A stretch of DNA of 64,000 nucleotides from JAGWBD01 sp965197455 (lineage in GTDB: Bacteria > Chloroflexota > Anaerolineae > Aggregatilineales > Phototrophicaceae): the NCBI GenBank assembly GCA_965197455.1, contig OZ240208.1, positions 2,704,712 to 2,768,711 on the forward strand, read 5' to 3'. The notes under the pieces are model-generated. The model made no database searches. It was not told the origin of the DNA and saw only the letters and a list, made by a program, of their open reading frames with translations. This document shows, piece after piece, positions 34,191 to 42,418 of the stretch (its first letter is position 1; each line of letters opens with the position of its first letter). The translations under genes and the position numbers were made by a program.

Positions 34191-34241
34191 TCCGGCGCCT
34201 GTTGGCTGTCGACAATCGACTGGCGACAGGCCGGAGTATAG
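34184..34241. promoter_or_regulatory. Imperfect palindrome / probable FadR-type operator
   Basis: Left arm CTATACTTCCGGCGCCTGT and right arm ACAGGCCGGAGTATAG are reverse complements apart from small indels. The middle holds TGTCGACA (34207-34214), which fits the FadR-family GT-M-K-AC core. It includes both opposed -10 boxes. Confidence 0.65.
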
Positions 34242-34263
34242 GCAGTCACGCAAGGCATGTCAA
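34235..34263 (-). promoter_or_regulatory. Near-consensus promoter of the GntR regulator gene
   Basis: On the minus strand TTGACA (34263-34258), exactly 17 bases, TATACT (34240-34235). It directs transcription back across the opposing promoter towards the regulator at 34151. Confidence 0.85.
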
Positions 34264-34294
34264 CAAAGGCGCCCTGCGTAAGGAGCTCATGTCG

Positions 34295-35164
34295 ATGCCA
34301 GCCCCCGCGACCAATTCCGCGCAGCTCGTGCAGATCGCCGTCAGCGGCCGCGTAGCCCAGCCTTCCCTGCGCTACCCGGGTTACATCGCCGACAACAGCG
34401 GCAGCTCGGTCGTGCTGCCGGGAGTGTCCGGCGTGGTCTACAACGCGCGCGTCGGCGACCCGGCCTTCGGCTGGGCCGGCGACCATGTGGAACCGGGCGT
34501 CTCCATCGACAATCCGGACGGCCCGGCCGATTTCGCCATGCACTACCTGACCTGCGTCGGCAACCGGGCGCGCGTCACCAGCGGCCTGGCAGCGGGCGCC
34601 GGAGGCATTGTAACCGGCGAGCACGCGCGCCTGCTGGTCGACTTCGCGCCCGAAGTGAACGAGCTGCTCTGCGTCGGCGACAATATCCAGATCATGGCGC
34701 TGGGGCGCGGCCTCGCCTTCAGCGACCTGCCACAGATCGAGGTCAAGAAGTGCAGCCCGGCGCTCATCAAGGCCATCCCGCTCAGCATTGCGAGGAGCGG
34801 CCGCCTGCGCGTGCCGGTCACCATGACCTTGCCGTCGCGCATCATGGGCTCGGGCGCAGAGCTGAACTCCGAGTTCGTCGACCAGGACCTCATGTCGGGG
34901 GACCGTTCGCTGATGGCCGAGCTGGGCATCGACCAGATGCGCCTGGGCGACCTGGTCGCCATCCCGGACGCGGATCACCGCTGGGGCCGCGGCTATCGCA
35001 AGGGCGCGGTCACGATAACGCTATGCATTCACGGCGACTCGGTGATGAACGGGCACGGCCCCGGCATGCTGGCCCTGATGAGTTGCCCGGAACCGGACAT
35101 CGAATGGGTGATTGACCCGCAAGCCAACATCGCCCGCTATCTGAACATTCGGGAGCTGGCATGA
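34295..35164 (+). CDS. DUF4438 family protein, first paralogue
   Basis: 289 residues. The GVVYNARVGDPAFGWAGDHVEPGVSI block and GGIVTGEHARLLVDF match a family I recall as DUF4438 (structure known from Thermotoga, activity unknown). There is no signal peptide or membrane helix. Of two start codons, 34295 lies nine bases from AGGAG (34281-34285) and 34289 only three; I prefer 34295. It ends in an ATGA overlap with a second paralogue. Placement behind a regulated promoter suggests a catabolic enzyme or sensor subunit, possibly a heteromer with its neighbour. Confidence 0.75.
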   Translation: MPAPATNSAQLVQIAVSGRVAQPSLRYPGYIADNSGSSVVLPGVSGVVYNARVGDPAFGWAGDHVEPGVSIDNPDGPADFAMHYLTCVGNRARVTSGLAAGAGGIVTGEHARLLVDFAPEVNELLCVGDNIQIMALGRGLAFSDLPQIEVKKCSPALIKAIPLSIARSGRLRVPVTMTLPSRIMGSGAELNSEFVDQDLMSGDRSLMAELGIDQMRLGDLVAIPDADHRWGRGYRKGAVTITLCIHGDSVMNGHGPGMLALMSCPEPDIEWVIDPQANIARYLNIRELA

Positions 35165-36042
35165 ACCTGCGCAGCAATGTCGACCACCTGGTGAGCGTCT
35201 CCGCGATGGGGCAGATCGCCTCGCCTGGCTATCCCGGCCTGCCCGCGCTGCCCTATCAACTGAGCGCGGAGGGCGAGCCCTTCCTGCTGCCAGCCTTCGG
35301 CGGCATCGTCTACAACGTCTCGGTCGGCGACCCGGCCTTCGGCTGGCTGGCGGACTGCGTCCATCCGGGCGTCAGCATCTCGCTGGCCGACGAAATCGGC
35401 AACCGCGGCCTCAACATCCTGTCCTGCGTCGGCAATGAGGCCGTCGTGATGTCCGGCGGAGCGCAGGGCGCGCGCGGCGTCGTGACCGGCAAGTCCGGCC
35501 GCTTTGCCGACCAGGTCATCCTGCATTTCCCGCGCGCCCTGCGCGAGCAGATGGCCATCGGCGACAAAATCGTGGTGCGCACGCAGGGCGTCGGCCTGCA
35601 GCTGGCGGACCACCCGGACGTCAAAGTGAAGAGTTGCGCACCGGGTTTACTTGACAGCCTGGAGGTCACCAGCGACGATGCGGGTCGGCTGGCGGTGCCG
35701 GTGGTCGGCAACGTGCCGCCGCATTTGCTGGGCGCCGGCTTCGGCCTGGACAGCGAAGGCGGCTCGCTGCATATACAAAGCGCGGACCGCGCAGCGCTGG
35801 CCGAGGCCGGGCTTGATGGCCTGCGCCTGGGCGACGTGGTCGCGCTGACGGGCGTGGACAGCAGCTGGAATCATGGCTACCGACGCGGCGCGAGCGCGGT
35901 CGGCGTCGTCGGGCAGGGCGACAGCCCGCGCAACGGCTACGGGCCCGGCGTCACCGTGCTGATGACCTCGGCCACGGGCGGCATTGCGCCCATGGTCACG
36001 GCCGGCGTCAACCTTAAGGCGCTGTTTAACCTGGACGACTGA
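35161..36042 (+). CDS. DUF4438 family protein, second paralogue
   Basis: 293 residues, clearly related to the preceding gene (GIVYNVSVGDPAFGWLADCVHPGVSI, GARGVVTGKSGRFAD, NGYGPGVTVLMT near the end). The two differ widely elsewhere, so the duplication is old. It starts inside the stop codon of the first copy (ATGA), which favours stoichiometric co-production. Conserved Asp, His and Asn residues (GDPAFGW, HPGVSI, HGYRRGAS) could form a shared active site. The function is not known. Confidence 0.75.
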   Translation: MNLRSNVDHLVSVSAMGQIASPGYPGLPALPYQLSAEGEPFLLPAFGGIVYNVSVGDPAFGWLADCVHPGVSISLADEIGNRGLNILSCVGNEAVVMSGGAQGARGVVTGKSGRFADQVILHFPRALREQMAIGDKIVVRTQGVGLQLADHPDVKVKSCAPGLLDSLEVTSDDAGRLAVPVVGNVPPHLLGAGFGLDSEGGSLHIQSADRAALAEAGLDGLRLGDVVALTGVDSSWNHGYRRGASAVGVVGQGDSPRNGYGPGVTVLMTSATGGIAPMVTAGVNLKALFNLDD

Positions 36043-36062
36043 ATCGGGGCAGGAGGAACGCA

Positions 36063-36530
36063 ATGGCGGGGGAACGCTACATCAAGCACATGGCCTTCGC
36101 GGTGAATGACGCGCAGGCGGCCTGGCAGCAATACAAGGATTTTCTCGGCGTGGGCCGCGACGGCCGCATCGAGGACTACGAAAAATCGCGCAATCGCGTG
36201 GTCCTCTTCAACGTCGGCGGCGTAGAATATCAGCTTTGCCAGTCGATGGACGAAGGCGGTCGCTATGACGCCTGGATCAAGGAACGCGGCCAGCAGGGCC
36301 TGCATCACATCTGCTACGCCGTGCCGGACATCGAGGCGGCGTTGGTGGAGGCCCAGGAGCGCGGTGCTTCGCTGAAGGACTGCCCGGCCTGCAAGGTGAT
36401 GGGCAGCCATGTACACCCGGAAGGCTGGGTCGCCTTTCTGGAAGAGGAGCCCGGCGGCATCGAGCTGGAGTTGATGCAGGTCTACACCGAGGCGGAACTG
36501 GAAGAATACAAGGCCGTGCAGGGAATCTGA
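36063..36530 (+). CDS. VOC-superfamily protein (glyoxalase / epimerase-like)
   Basis: 155 residues with two beta-alpha-beta-beta-beta modules. Metal-site candidates are His in YIKHMAFAV, Gln in VEYQLCQ, His in LHHICYAV and Glu in GIELELMQ, the H-Q/E-H-E pattern of methylmalonyl-CoA epimerase-like VOC enzymes. It starts 20 bases after the second DUF4438 gene with AGGAGG just upstream, so it belongs to the same operon. The substrate is unknown; an epimerase, lyase or dioxygenase step is possible. Confidence 0.82.
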   Translation: MAGERYIKHMAFAVNDAQAAWQQYKDFLGVGRDGRIEDYEKSRNRVVLFNVGGVEYQLCQSMDEGGRYDAWIKERGQQGLHHICYAVPDIEAALVEAQERGASLKDCPACKVMGSHVHPEGWVAFLEEEPGGIELELMQVYTEAELEEYKAVQGI

Positions 36531-36711
36531 CGTCCGGTTTCTCATCACGTAATCGCCTGGGCAAGGTGCCGCATCTGCCCGTCTTCGGGCGCGCCACGGC
36601 GAGTAGCTTGCATCCCTGCCTGCAGCATCCTGAAACGAACGCGCTTTGGCCACGGCGCGCAAGGCGTGGCGTGTGAGTCCATTACGCGGCAAGCGGTAAA
36701 GGAGTCCCAAC
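36531..36711 (+). other. 181-base intergenic stretch
   Basis: No coding frame is convincing. A small hairpin GCCCG-TCTT-CGGGC sits at 36577-36590, and a second arm pair GCCACG/CGTGGC near 36647-36672. Neither is followed by a T-run, so they are not clear terminators. No good promoter was seen. AAAGGAG just before 36712 serves the next gene. Confidence 0.4.
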
Positions 36712-38097
36712 GTGCGCTTTGACACAGTCATCCGCAATGGCGAGGTGGTCACGGAAAACGGGGCGCTCGCGGCCGACGTCGCCATTCGCGACGGAGTCAT
36801 CGCTGCGCTGCTCACGCGCGGCACGGCAGTCGAGGCTGCGGAAGCCATCGACGCCAGCGGCCAACTGGTGCTGCCCGGCGCGATCGACATTCATTTTCAC
36901 TGTCGCGCGCCGGCCTGGCCGCAGCGCGGTGACTTCTCGACCGAGACGCGCGCGGCGGCCGCCGGTGGCGTGACCACCATCTTCGAGATGCCGGTCTCCA
37001 AACCCTGTTGCGCGACCGCCGAAATCTTTCGCCAGCGCAAGGCCCTGGCTGACGCCGACGCCTGGGTCAACTTCGGCCTCTACGCCGCGCCAGGCCTGCT
37101 GCAGCGCGACGAGGTGCATGCGCTGGCGGCGGAAGGCGCCATCGCCTTCAAGATCTTCATGACCTCCGCGCCGGCGGGCCGCGACGACGAGTTTGAAGGG
37201 CTGTGCCTGACCACGGCGCCGGAGCAGATGCAGGCCATGCAACTGATCGCGGAGACGGGGCGTCTGTGTGTGGTGCACGCGGAGGACAATGCGCTGCTCT
37301 CGCATTACACGTCGCAGCTGCAGGCGGCCGGCCGCAATGACCTGCACGCGCATATGGAGTCGCGGCCGCCGCACGTCGAGGCGCTCGCCATCGCCACGCT
37401 GCTGACGCTCAACGCCGAAGCCAATGTGCGCCTGCACATCGCCCACGTGAGCTCGAGCGCGGCGCTGGCGGTGCTGCGCCGGCATCAGGCGGAGGGCGCG
37501 GACGTCAGCGGCGAGACCTGTCCGCAATACCTGTTCTTCACCGAGGAGGACTTCCTGCGCATTGGCGCCTGGGCGCGCATCAATCCACCCATCCGCGGCC
37601 AGGCCGATCAGGAAGCGCTGTGGGAAGCGCTGGCGGACGGCACGCTGCTGGCGGTCACCACCGACCATTCGCCCTTCACCGTGGAGGAGAAGGAGCGGGC
37701 CAGCGCAAGCATCTGGAGCGTGCCACCAGGCGCGCCCGGCGTGGAGGAACTGGTGCCATCGATGCTGGACGCGGCGCTGGCGGGCCGTATGAGCGTCGGC
37801 GAGGCGGTGAAGCTCATCAGCAGCAACGGCGCGAAACGCTTCGGCATTTACCCACGCAAGGGCGTTATCGCGCCCGGCTCCGACGCCGACCTGCTGCTCT
37901 ACGACCCGGCTGCCAGCACCACCATCCACCAGGACATGCTCTTCAGCAAGGCGCGCGCCAGCGACAAGCTCTACGAAGGCATGACCTTCCGCGGCCGAGT
38001 GACGCGCACCCTGGTCAACGGCGCGACGGTCTACGCGGACGGCGAAATCGTTGGCGTGCGCGGCGGTGGACGTTTCGTGCGGCCGGATACGAACTGA
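36712..38097 (+). CDS. Cyclic amidohydrolase (allantoinase / hydantoinase / dihydroorotase family)
   Basis: 461 residues from GTG 36712 with AAAGGAG upstream. Binuclear-metal residues are visible: DIHFHCR (His pair), FKIFMTS (carboxylated Lys), VVHAEDN, LHIAHVS and TTDHSPF (Asp). Length and the YLFFTEEDF / INPPIRGQ blocks fit allantoinase or hydantoinase better than short dihydroorotases; no pyrimidine genes are nearby. Transcribed after the DUF4438-VOC genes, it may open a cyclic amide or lactam in the same pathway. The exact substrate is not determinable. Confidence 0.85.
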   Translation: MRFDTVIRNGEVVTENGALAADVAIRDGVIAALLTRGTAVEAAEAIDASGQLVLPGAIDIHFHCRAPAWPQRGDFSTETRAAAAGGVTTIFEMPVSKPCCATAEIFRQRKALADADAWVNFGLYAAPGLLQRDEVHALAAEGAIAFKIFMTSAPAGRDDEFEGLCLTTAPEQMQAMQLIAETGRLCVVHAEDNALLSHYTSQLQAAGRNDLHAHMESRPPHVEALAIATLLTLNAEANVRLHIAHVSSSAALAVLRRHQAEGADVSGETCPQYLFFTEEDFLRIGAWARINPPIRGQADQEALWEALADGTLLAVTTDHSPFTVEEKERASASIWSVPPGAPGVEELVPSMLDAALAGRMSVGEAVKLISSNGAKRFGIYPRKGVIAPGSDADLLLYDPAASTTIHQDMLFSKARASDKLYEGMTFRGRVTRTLVNGATVYADGEIVGVRGGGRFVRPDTN

Positions 38098-38211
38098 CAG
38101 CGCGGCAGCGGGAAATTGACTTCGACAAGACACTCGACCACGAGGGTCACATAGTCGCTGCGGCGCAGAGTCGACGGGAAGGTTTTGCGCCAGCGCAGGC
38201 CGCACTCCCGG

Positions 38212-38240
38212 TTGACGCTCCCCGCGAACGCGGTCAGAAT
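38212..38240 (+). promoter_or_regulatory. Probable promoter of the GT2-GT4 pair
   Basis: TTGACG at 38212-38217, 17 bases, CAGAAT at 38235-38240, in the 167-base gap after the amidohydrolase, 25 bases before the GT2 start. Confidence 0.5.
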
Positions 38241-38264
38241 CGAGCGCAACAACCCCGGAGCCGC

Positions 38265-38987
38265 ATGAACGAATGCGCAAGCCCCAAAACGCTGCTGGTT
38301 ATCCCGGCGCTGAACGAGGCGGCCAGTATCGGCCAGGTGGTCACACGCGCGCGCCAGCAACTGCCTGGCGTCGACCTGCTGGTCATCAACGACGGCTCCA
38401 GCGACGACACGGCGGCCGTCGCGCGGCAGGCCGGCGCCATGGTGCTGACGTTGCCCTTCAACATGGGCATTGGCGCAGCTGTGCAGACCGGCTTCGTCTA
38501 CGCCGGGCGCAAGGGTTACGAGGTCATGCTGCGCAGCGATGGTGATGGCCAGCACCAGGCCGACGACCTGCTGCGTCTGCAACAGGCCCTGCAGACGGGG
38601 CACAGCGACGTCGTGACCGGCACGCGCTTCGGCGCCCACGCCGGCGCCAGCGTGGTGTCGTGGGGACGGCGCCTGGGCATTATCCTGCTCGCGCGCCTCA
38701 TATCGCTCATCACCGGCCAGCCGGTGACCGACCCGACCTCCGGCCTGTCCGCCTTCAACCGCAATGCCATTCTGCTCTACGCGCAGGCCTACCCGCACGA
38801 TTACCCGGAGCCGGAAGGCATCGTGCTGGCGCACCGGGCCGGCTTGCGCCTGAGCGAGCTGCCGGTAACCATGCAGCCGCGCCTGAATGGCCGCTCCTCC
38901 ATCAGCCAACTGGACGGCGTCTACTACATGTTCAAGGTCACGCTGGGGATCCTCATCAGCCTGCTGCGTCCGGCGCGGCCGCGTTGA
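38265..38987 (+). CDS. GT2 glycosyltransferase (dolichyl/polyprenyl-phosphate sugar synthase-like)
   Basis: 240 residues. The GT-A fold signature runs TLLVIPALNEAASIGQVV, VINDGSSDD, NMGIGAAVQTGF and RSDGDGQHQADDL (metal DxD-type region). The short length and DPTSGLSAFNR block match polyprenyl-phosphate mannose/glucose synthases. One or two hydrophobic stretches occur, but there are no strong membrane helices at the end. ATG 38265 follows GGAG. It is paired with a GT4 enzyme 14 bases downstream, suggesting envelope glycan synthesis. Confidence 0.87.
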   Translation: MNECASPKTLLVIPALNEAASIGQVVTRARQQLPGVDLLVINDGSSDDTAAVARQAGAMVLTLPFNMGIGAAVQTGFVYAGRKGYEVMLRSDGDGQHQADDLLRLQQALQTGHSDVVTGTRFGAHAGASVVSWGRRLGIILLARLISLITGQPVTDPTSGLSAFNRNAILLYAQAYPHDYPEPEGIVLAHRAGLRLSELPVTMQPRLNGRSSISQLDGVYYMFKVTLGILISLLRPARPR

Positions 38988-39001
38988 GCGGGGGCCGGCC
39001 C

Positions 39002-40114
39002 ATGCGCGTGCTAATGCTCTCCAAGGCCTGTCTGGTGGGCATCTATCAGCGCAAGCTGGAAGAGATTGCGCGTCTGGGCGTGGAACTGCTGACGCTGGTG
39101 CCGCCCGTCTGGCATGACGCCAGCGGCGTGACGCAGCTTGAACGCCTCTACACCAGCGGCTACCGGCTCGAGACCACGGAGCTGCGCCTCAACGGCAATT
39201 ACCACCTGCATCACTATCCGCGTCTGGGCGCGGCGCTGCGCGAGTTCCGCCCCGACGTGTTGCACATCGACGAGGAGCCCTACAACTTGGCGACCTGGCT
39301 GGCACTGTGGCAGGCGCGCCGTCATGGCTGCCGCGCACTGTTCTTCAGCTGGCAGAACATCCAGCGTCGCTATCCGCTGCCCTTCAACATCGGCGAACGC
39401 TACGTGCTGCGCGGCGCAGACCACGCCATCGCGGGCACGACCAGCGCGGCCGAAGTGTTGCGCGTCAAAGGCTACCGCGGGCCGCTGAGTGTGATTCCGC
39501 AGTTTGGCATCGACCCGCAGCTCTTCCGCCCGCCTGCGTCGCCAGCCGCGCCGCGGCCCTTCACCCTGGGTTACTTCGGCCGTCTGGTGCCGGAAAAGGG
39601 TCTGCATAGCCTGTTGCAGGCGCTGGCGCAAATGAACGGTGACAGCCGGCTGCGCCTGGTGGGCGAGGGCCCGTTGCGCGCGGAGCTGATGGCGCTGGCG
39701 CAGCGCCTGGGAATTGACGCGCGCGTGACCTTCTGTGAGGCGCAGCCCTCGTCCGCCATGCCGGCGCAGTATCACTGCATCGACGCGCTGGTGCTGCCTT
39801 CGCTCACGCGGCGCAACTGGAAGGAACAGTTCGGGCGCGTGCTGGTGGAGGCGATGGCCAGTCATGTGCCCGTCGTCGGCTCGAACAGCGGCGCGATCCC
39901 CGGCGTGATCGGGGACGCCGGACTGCTGTTCCCCGAAGGCGACGCGACCGCGCTGGCAGCTCAGTTGACGCGGCTGCAGCAGGACACAACGCTGCGGCAG
40001 TCGCTGGCGCAGCGGGGCCGCGAACGCGCGCTGTCCGAGTTCACGCACGCCGGCGTGGCAGCGGCGACGGTGGCGGTTTACCGGGCGCTGACAGAAGCCT
40101 CCCGGCCTGGCTGA
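39002..40114 (+). CDS. GT4-family glycosyltransferase
   Basis: 370 residues, GT-B fold. The C-terminal nucleotide-sugar half shows LGYFGRLVPEKGLHSLLQAL, LVGEGPLRAEL and the EQFGRVLVEAMASHVPVVGS block with the retaining-enzyme Glu. The N-terminal half (MRVLMLSKACLVGIYQRKLE) binds the acceptor. It ends 11 bases before the convergent flippase gene. It probably builds a surface polysaccharide or glycolipid with the adjacent GT2 and flippase; the sugar is unknown. Confidence 0.87.
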   Translation: MRVLMLSKACLVGIYQRKLEEIARLGVELLTLVPPVWHDASGVTQLERLYTSGYRLETTELRLNGNYHLHHYPRLGAALREFRPDVLHIDEEPYNLATWLALWQARRHGCRALFFSWQNIQRRYPLPFNIGERYVLRGADHAIAGTTSAAEVLRVKGYRGPLSVIPQFGIDPQLFRPPASPAAPRPFTLGYFGRLVPEKGLHSLLQALAQMNGDSRLRLVGEGPLRAELMALAQRLGIDARVTFCEAQPSSAMPAQYHCIDALVLPSLTRRNWKEQFGRVLVEAMASHVPVVGSNSGAIPGVIGDAGLLFPEGDATALAAQLTRLQQDTTLRQSLAQRGRERALSEFTHAGVAAATVAVYRALTEASRPG

Positions 40115-40125
40115 AGTCGCTGATT

Positions 40126-41592
40126 TCAGGCTTCGCGGCGCGCGCGCAGGCGGCGGGGCAGGGTCTGGCGCAGATCGTTCAGCAGCGCGCGGTCGCCGTC
40201 ATCAAGGATGCGTAGCAGTCCGATAGCATAGATCAGCGCGCCGACGACCATACCGGCCAGCGGGCTCCAGACCTGCGCTGTCAGCCACATCCCCAGGGCC
40301 ATCAGGGCCGCCAGCAGCAGCAGGGGCGCGCTGCGCCCGAGCAGGGGCCGCCAGGCCGGTTGGGGCGTACTGTAGAGCAGCAGCGCCAGCATCAGCAGCA
40401 CCGAAATCAGGGAGGCGATGGCGGCGCCGGTGACGCCCACGCGCGGCAGCAGCAAGGCGTTGAGTGCGATGTTCAGCAGCAGACCGCCAGTGTGCACAAC
40501 GATCACGCGGCCTTGCCGGTTGCTGGTGATGAGCGTCTGGATGTAAACATCGGCGACCAGCCGGAACAGCGTGTACCACGCCAGGATGCGCAGGATGTCC
40601 GCCGCAGGGGCGAAGGCAGCGCCGAAAAGCGGCACGGTGATCTCCGGGGCGAAGAACGACAACAGCAGCGTCACCGGCAGGCTGGCCAGCAGCGTGAACC
40701 AGGCCAGGCGGCGCACGATGTTGTGCAGGGTGGCGCCGCTGTAGCGTGACATGATGGGGTATAGCGGCACAAGCACGGTCGTGCCCAGCAGCTCGATGAT
40801 GCCGAACTCGATGACGAAGGCGGCGGTCAGCCAGCCTGCTTGCTGCGTGCCGAGCAGGCGCGCGGTCATCAGCTTGTCGGCGTGTAACCAGACGATGGCG
40901 AGAAAGCTGGTGAGCGCCAGCGGCAGGCTGCTGATTAGCAGGCTGCGCAGCAAGTCGCCGCGGACGCGGGCAGGCCGCACGCCACCGCGCAGCACTTGCG
41001 TCCACAGCAGGGCGGCGCGCACCAGACCGGCTGCAATGGTCGCCAGGTACAGCCCCACCAGGCCGCCGCCGCTCGCCAGCGCCAGGCTGGCAAACACCAC
41101 CACCAGCACCGTGTGCAGCACCGTCACCAGCGAGTTGGTGCGCACGCGCTCCTGCGCCAGCAATATTTCGTAACAGATGGTGCCCCAGGTGTCGACCAGC
41201 AGGCTGATGGAGGCCAGCGCCAGCAGATTGCGCAGCTCCGTCTCAAAACCGGCCAGGGGCGCCAGGCCGTTCAGCAGGAGCCAGGCCAGCACGGCCAGGC
41301 CGCTGCGCAGCCACAGCGTCACGCCCAGATATTGGCCCGCCAGGCGCGGTGCGCGCGCCACTTCGCGCGTGACGATGGCGCCGGTGCCGAAGGTGCTGAA
41401 GACCGCGCCAATGGCGAAGAAGGCGCCCACCGTGCCGTAGACTCCGTAGCCAGCATCGCCGAGAAAGCGCGCCAGCACCAGTTGCCACAGAAAGAACAGG
41501 CCCCTGGAGATGACGGTGGCGAAGGTGAAGGCGCCGACGTTGCGCAGCGCGCGCAGGGTTTCAGCGGCGGGGACGGGGGCGGCTTCCGTCAC
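40126..41592 (-). CDS. Oligosaccharide flippase (Wzx/MATE-like MOP superfamily)
   Basis: 488 residues with about 12-14 hydrophobic helices. The N-terminal GAFTFATVISRGLFFLWQLVLARFLGDAGYGVYG is typical of polysaccharide exporters that flip lipid-linked oligosaccharides. The start is GTG 41592 in a GTGA overlap with the upstream gene (an upstream in-frame start would lie inside that gene). It is the last gene of a four-gene overlapping operon: CBS-HEPN, Nudix, STAS-like, flippase. Confidence 0.87.
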   Translation of the reverse strand: MTEAAPVPAAETLRALRNVGAFTFATVISRGLFFLWQLVLARFLGDAGYGVYGTVGAFFAIGAVFSTFGTGAIVTREVARAPRLAGQYLGVTLWLRSGLAVLAWLLLNGLAPLAGFETELRNLLALASISLLVDTWGTICYEILLAQERVRTNSLVTVLHTVLVVVFASLALASGGGLVGLYLATIAAGLVRAALLWTQVLRGGVRPARVRGDLLRSLLISSLPLALTSFLAIVWLHADKLMTARLLGTQQAGWLTAAFVIEFGIIELLGTTVLVPLYPIMSRYSGATLHNIVRRLAWFTLLASLPVTLLLSFFAPEITVPLFGAAFAPAADILRILAWYTLFRLVADVYIQTLITSNRQGRVIVVHTGGLLLNIALNALLLPRVGVTGAAIASLISVLLMLALLLYSTPQPAWRPLLGRSAPLLLLAALMALGMWLTAQVWSPLAGMVVGALIYAIGLLRILDDGDRALLNDLRQTLPRRLRARREA

Positions 41593-41987
41593 GCTGGCCC
41601 CTCCGCAGCGCTGCGCCACTCCGCGAGCACGGCGGCGACTTCGGCATCATCTGCCACGAAGCGCAGCTGGCGCCGCCGGTCACTGTAGTTGCCGTCCGCG
41701 CCGCCCAGCATGGCCGCCAGCGTCGGCTCCAGCCCGATGATGAGGAGGCGGTTGCGCATGCGCGGATGCAGCGCCAGGCCCAGGCTGCGGATGTGGCCGA
41801 AGGCGCCGGCCGGCAACCTGGTCGACTGGCGCAGATCGAGCAGCAGTTCAACCGGGCCGCCATCCGCTGTCAGCTGCAGCGCGGCGCGGCGCATGCCCTT
41901 GTGCAGGTCGTTCCAGTTCCAGGGGTGGGTCAGCGTCAGGCGCAGAACGGACCTGGCCTCATCGTCCCAGGCGCTGTTCAGCGGCAC
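41589..41987 (-). CDS. STAS-like small protein
   Basis: 132 residues. Alternating strands and helices with GPVELLLDLRQSTRLPAGAF and RLLIIGLEPTLAAML resemble a STAS/SpoIIAA-type fold, but identity is low by eye and I did not recognise a specific family. No membrane segment. It overlaps the Nudix gene at its start and the flippase at its end (GTGA), which implies one translational unit and maybe a regulatory role for the exporter. Confidence 0.5.
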   Translation of the reverse strand: MPLNSAWDDEARSVLRLTLTHPWNWNDLHKGMRRAALQLTADGGPVELLLDLRQSTRLPAGAFGHIRSLGLALHPRMRNRLLIIGLEPTLAAMLGGADGNYSDRRRQLRFVADDAEVAAVLAEWRSAAEGPA

Positions 41988-42418
41988 GGCTCCGGCTGCA
42001 GCAAGGCCGTCAACCCCTCCGGCACCAGGGGGGTGCTGCCCAGCTCGGTCAGCGCCAGCCAGCGCGCGCGAATGCGCCGCTCGCCTTCCTGCGCCTGCAC
42101 GCTCGTGCGCTCGTACACGCTATGGTCGACGAACTCTGCGTCATAGATACGCAGCAATTCGTGACGGGGTCGCTCGCGATAGTGAAAGATGCTCTCCAGC
42201 GTGCCCAGGTAGCGCAGCGCGCAAATCTCTTCGCCCAGCTCCTCGTGCACTTCACGGGCGAGGGCCTGCGCGCCGGTTTCGCCGAAGCGGATGCCGCCAC
42301 CCAGCGGCCGGTAGAACTCCGCGTCGTTGCTGCGGTCGCGGCCTTTGGCGACCAGGATGCGGCCCTCGTGCTGAAACACGCAGAGCGCCACTGGACGGAT
42401 GCGCAACTTGCGCGCCAT
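41978..42418 (-). CDS. Nudix hydrolase
   Basis: 146 residues. The Nudix box G-x5-E-x7-RE-x2-EE-x-G is complete as GGIRFGETGAQALAREVHEE followed by LG. The N-terminal RPVALCVFQHEGRILVAKG strand is typical. It hydrolyses a nucleoside diphosphate linked to another moiety; the substrate is undefined. Its ATG shares a base with the stop of the upstream CBS-HEPN gene and its end overlaps the STAS-like gene by ten bases. Confidence 0.88.
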   Translation of the reverse strand: MARKLRIRPVALCVFQHEGRILVAKGRDRSNDAEFYRPLGGGIRFGETGAQALAREVHEELGEEICALRYLGTLESIFHYRERPRHELLRIYDAEFVDHSVYERTSVQAQEGERRIRARWLALTELGSTPLVPEGLTALLQPEPCR

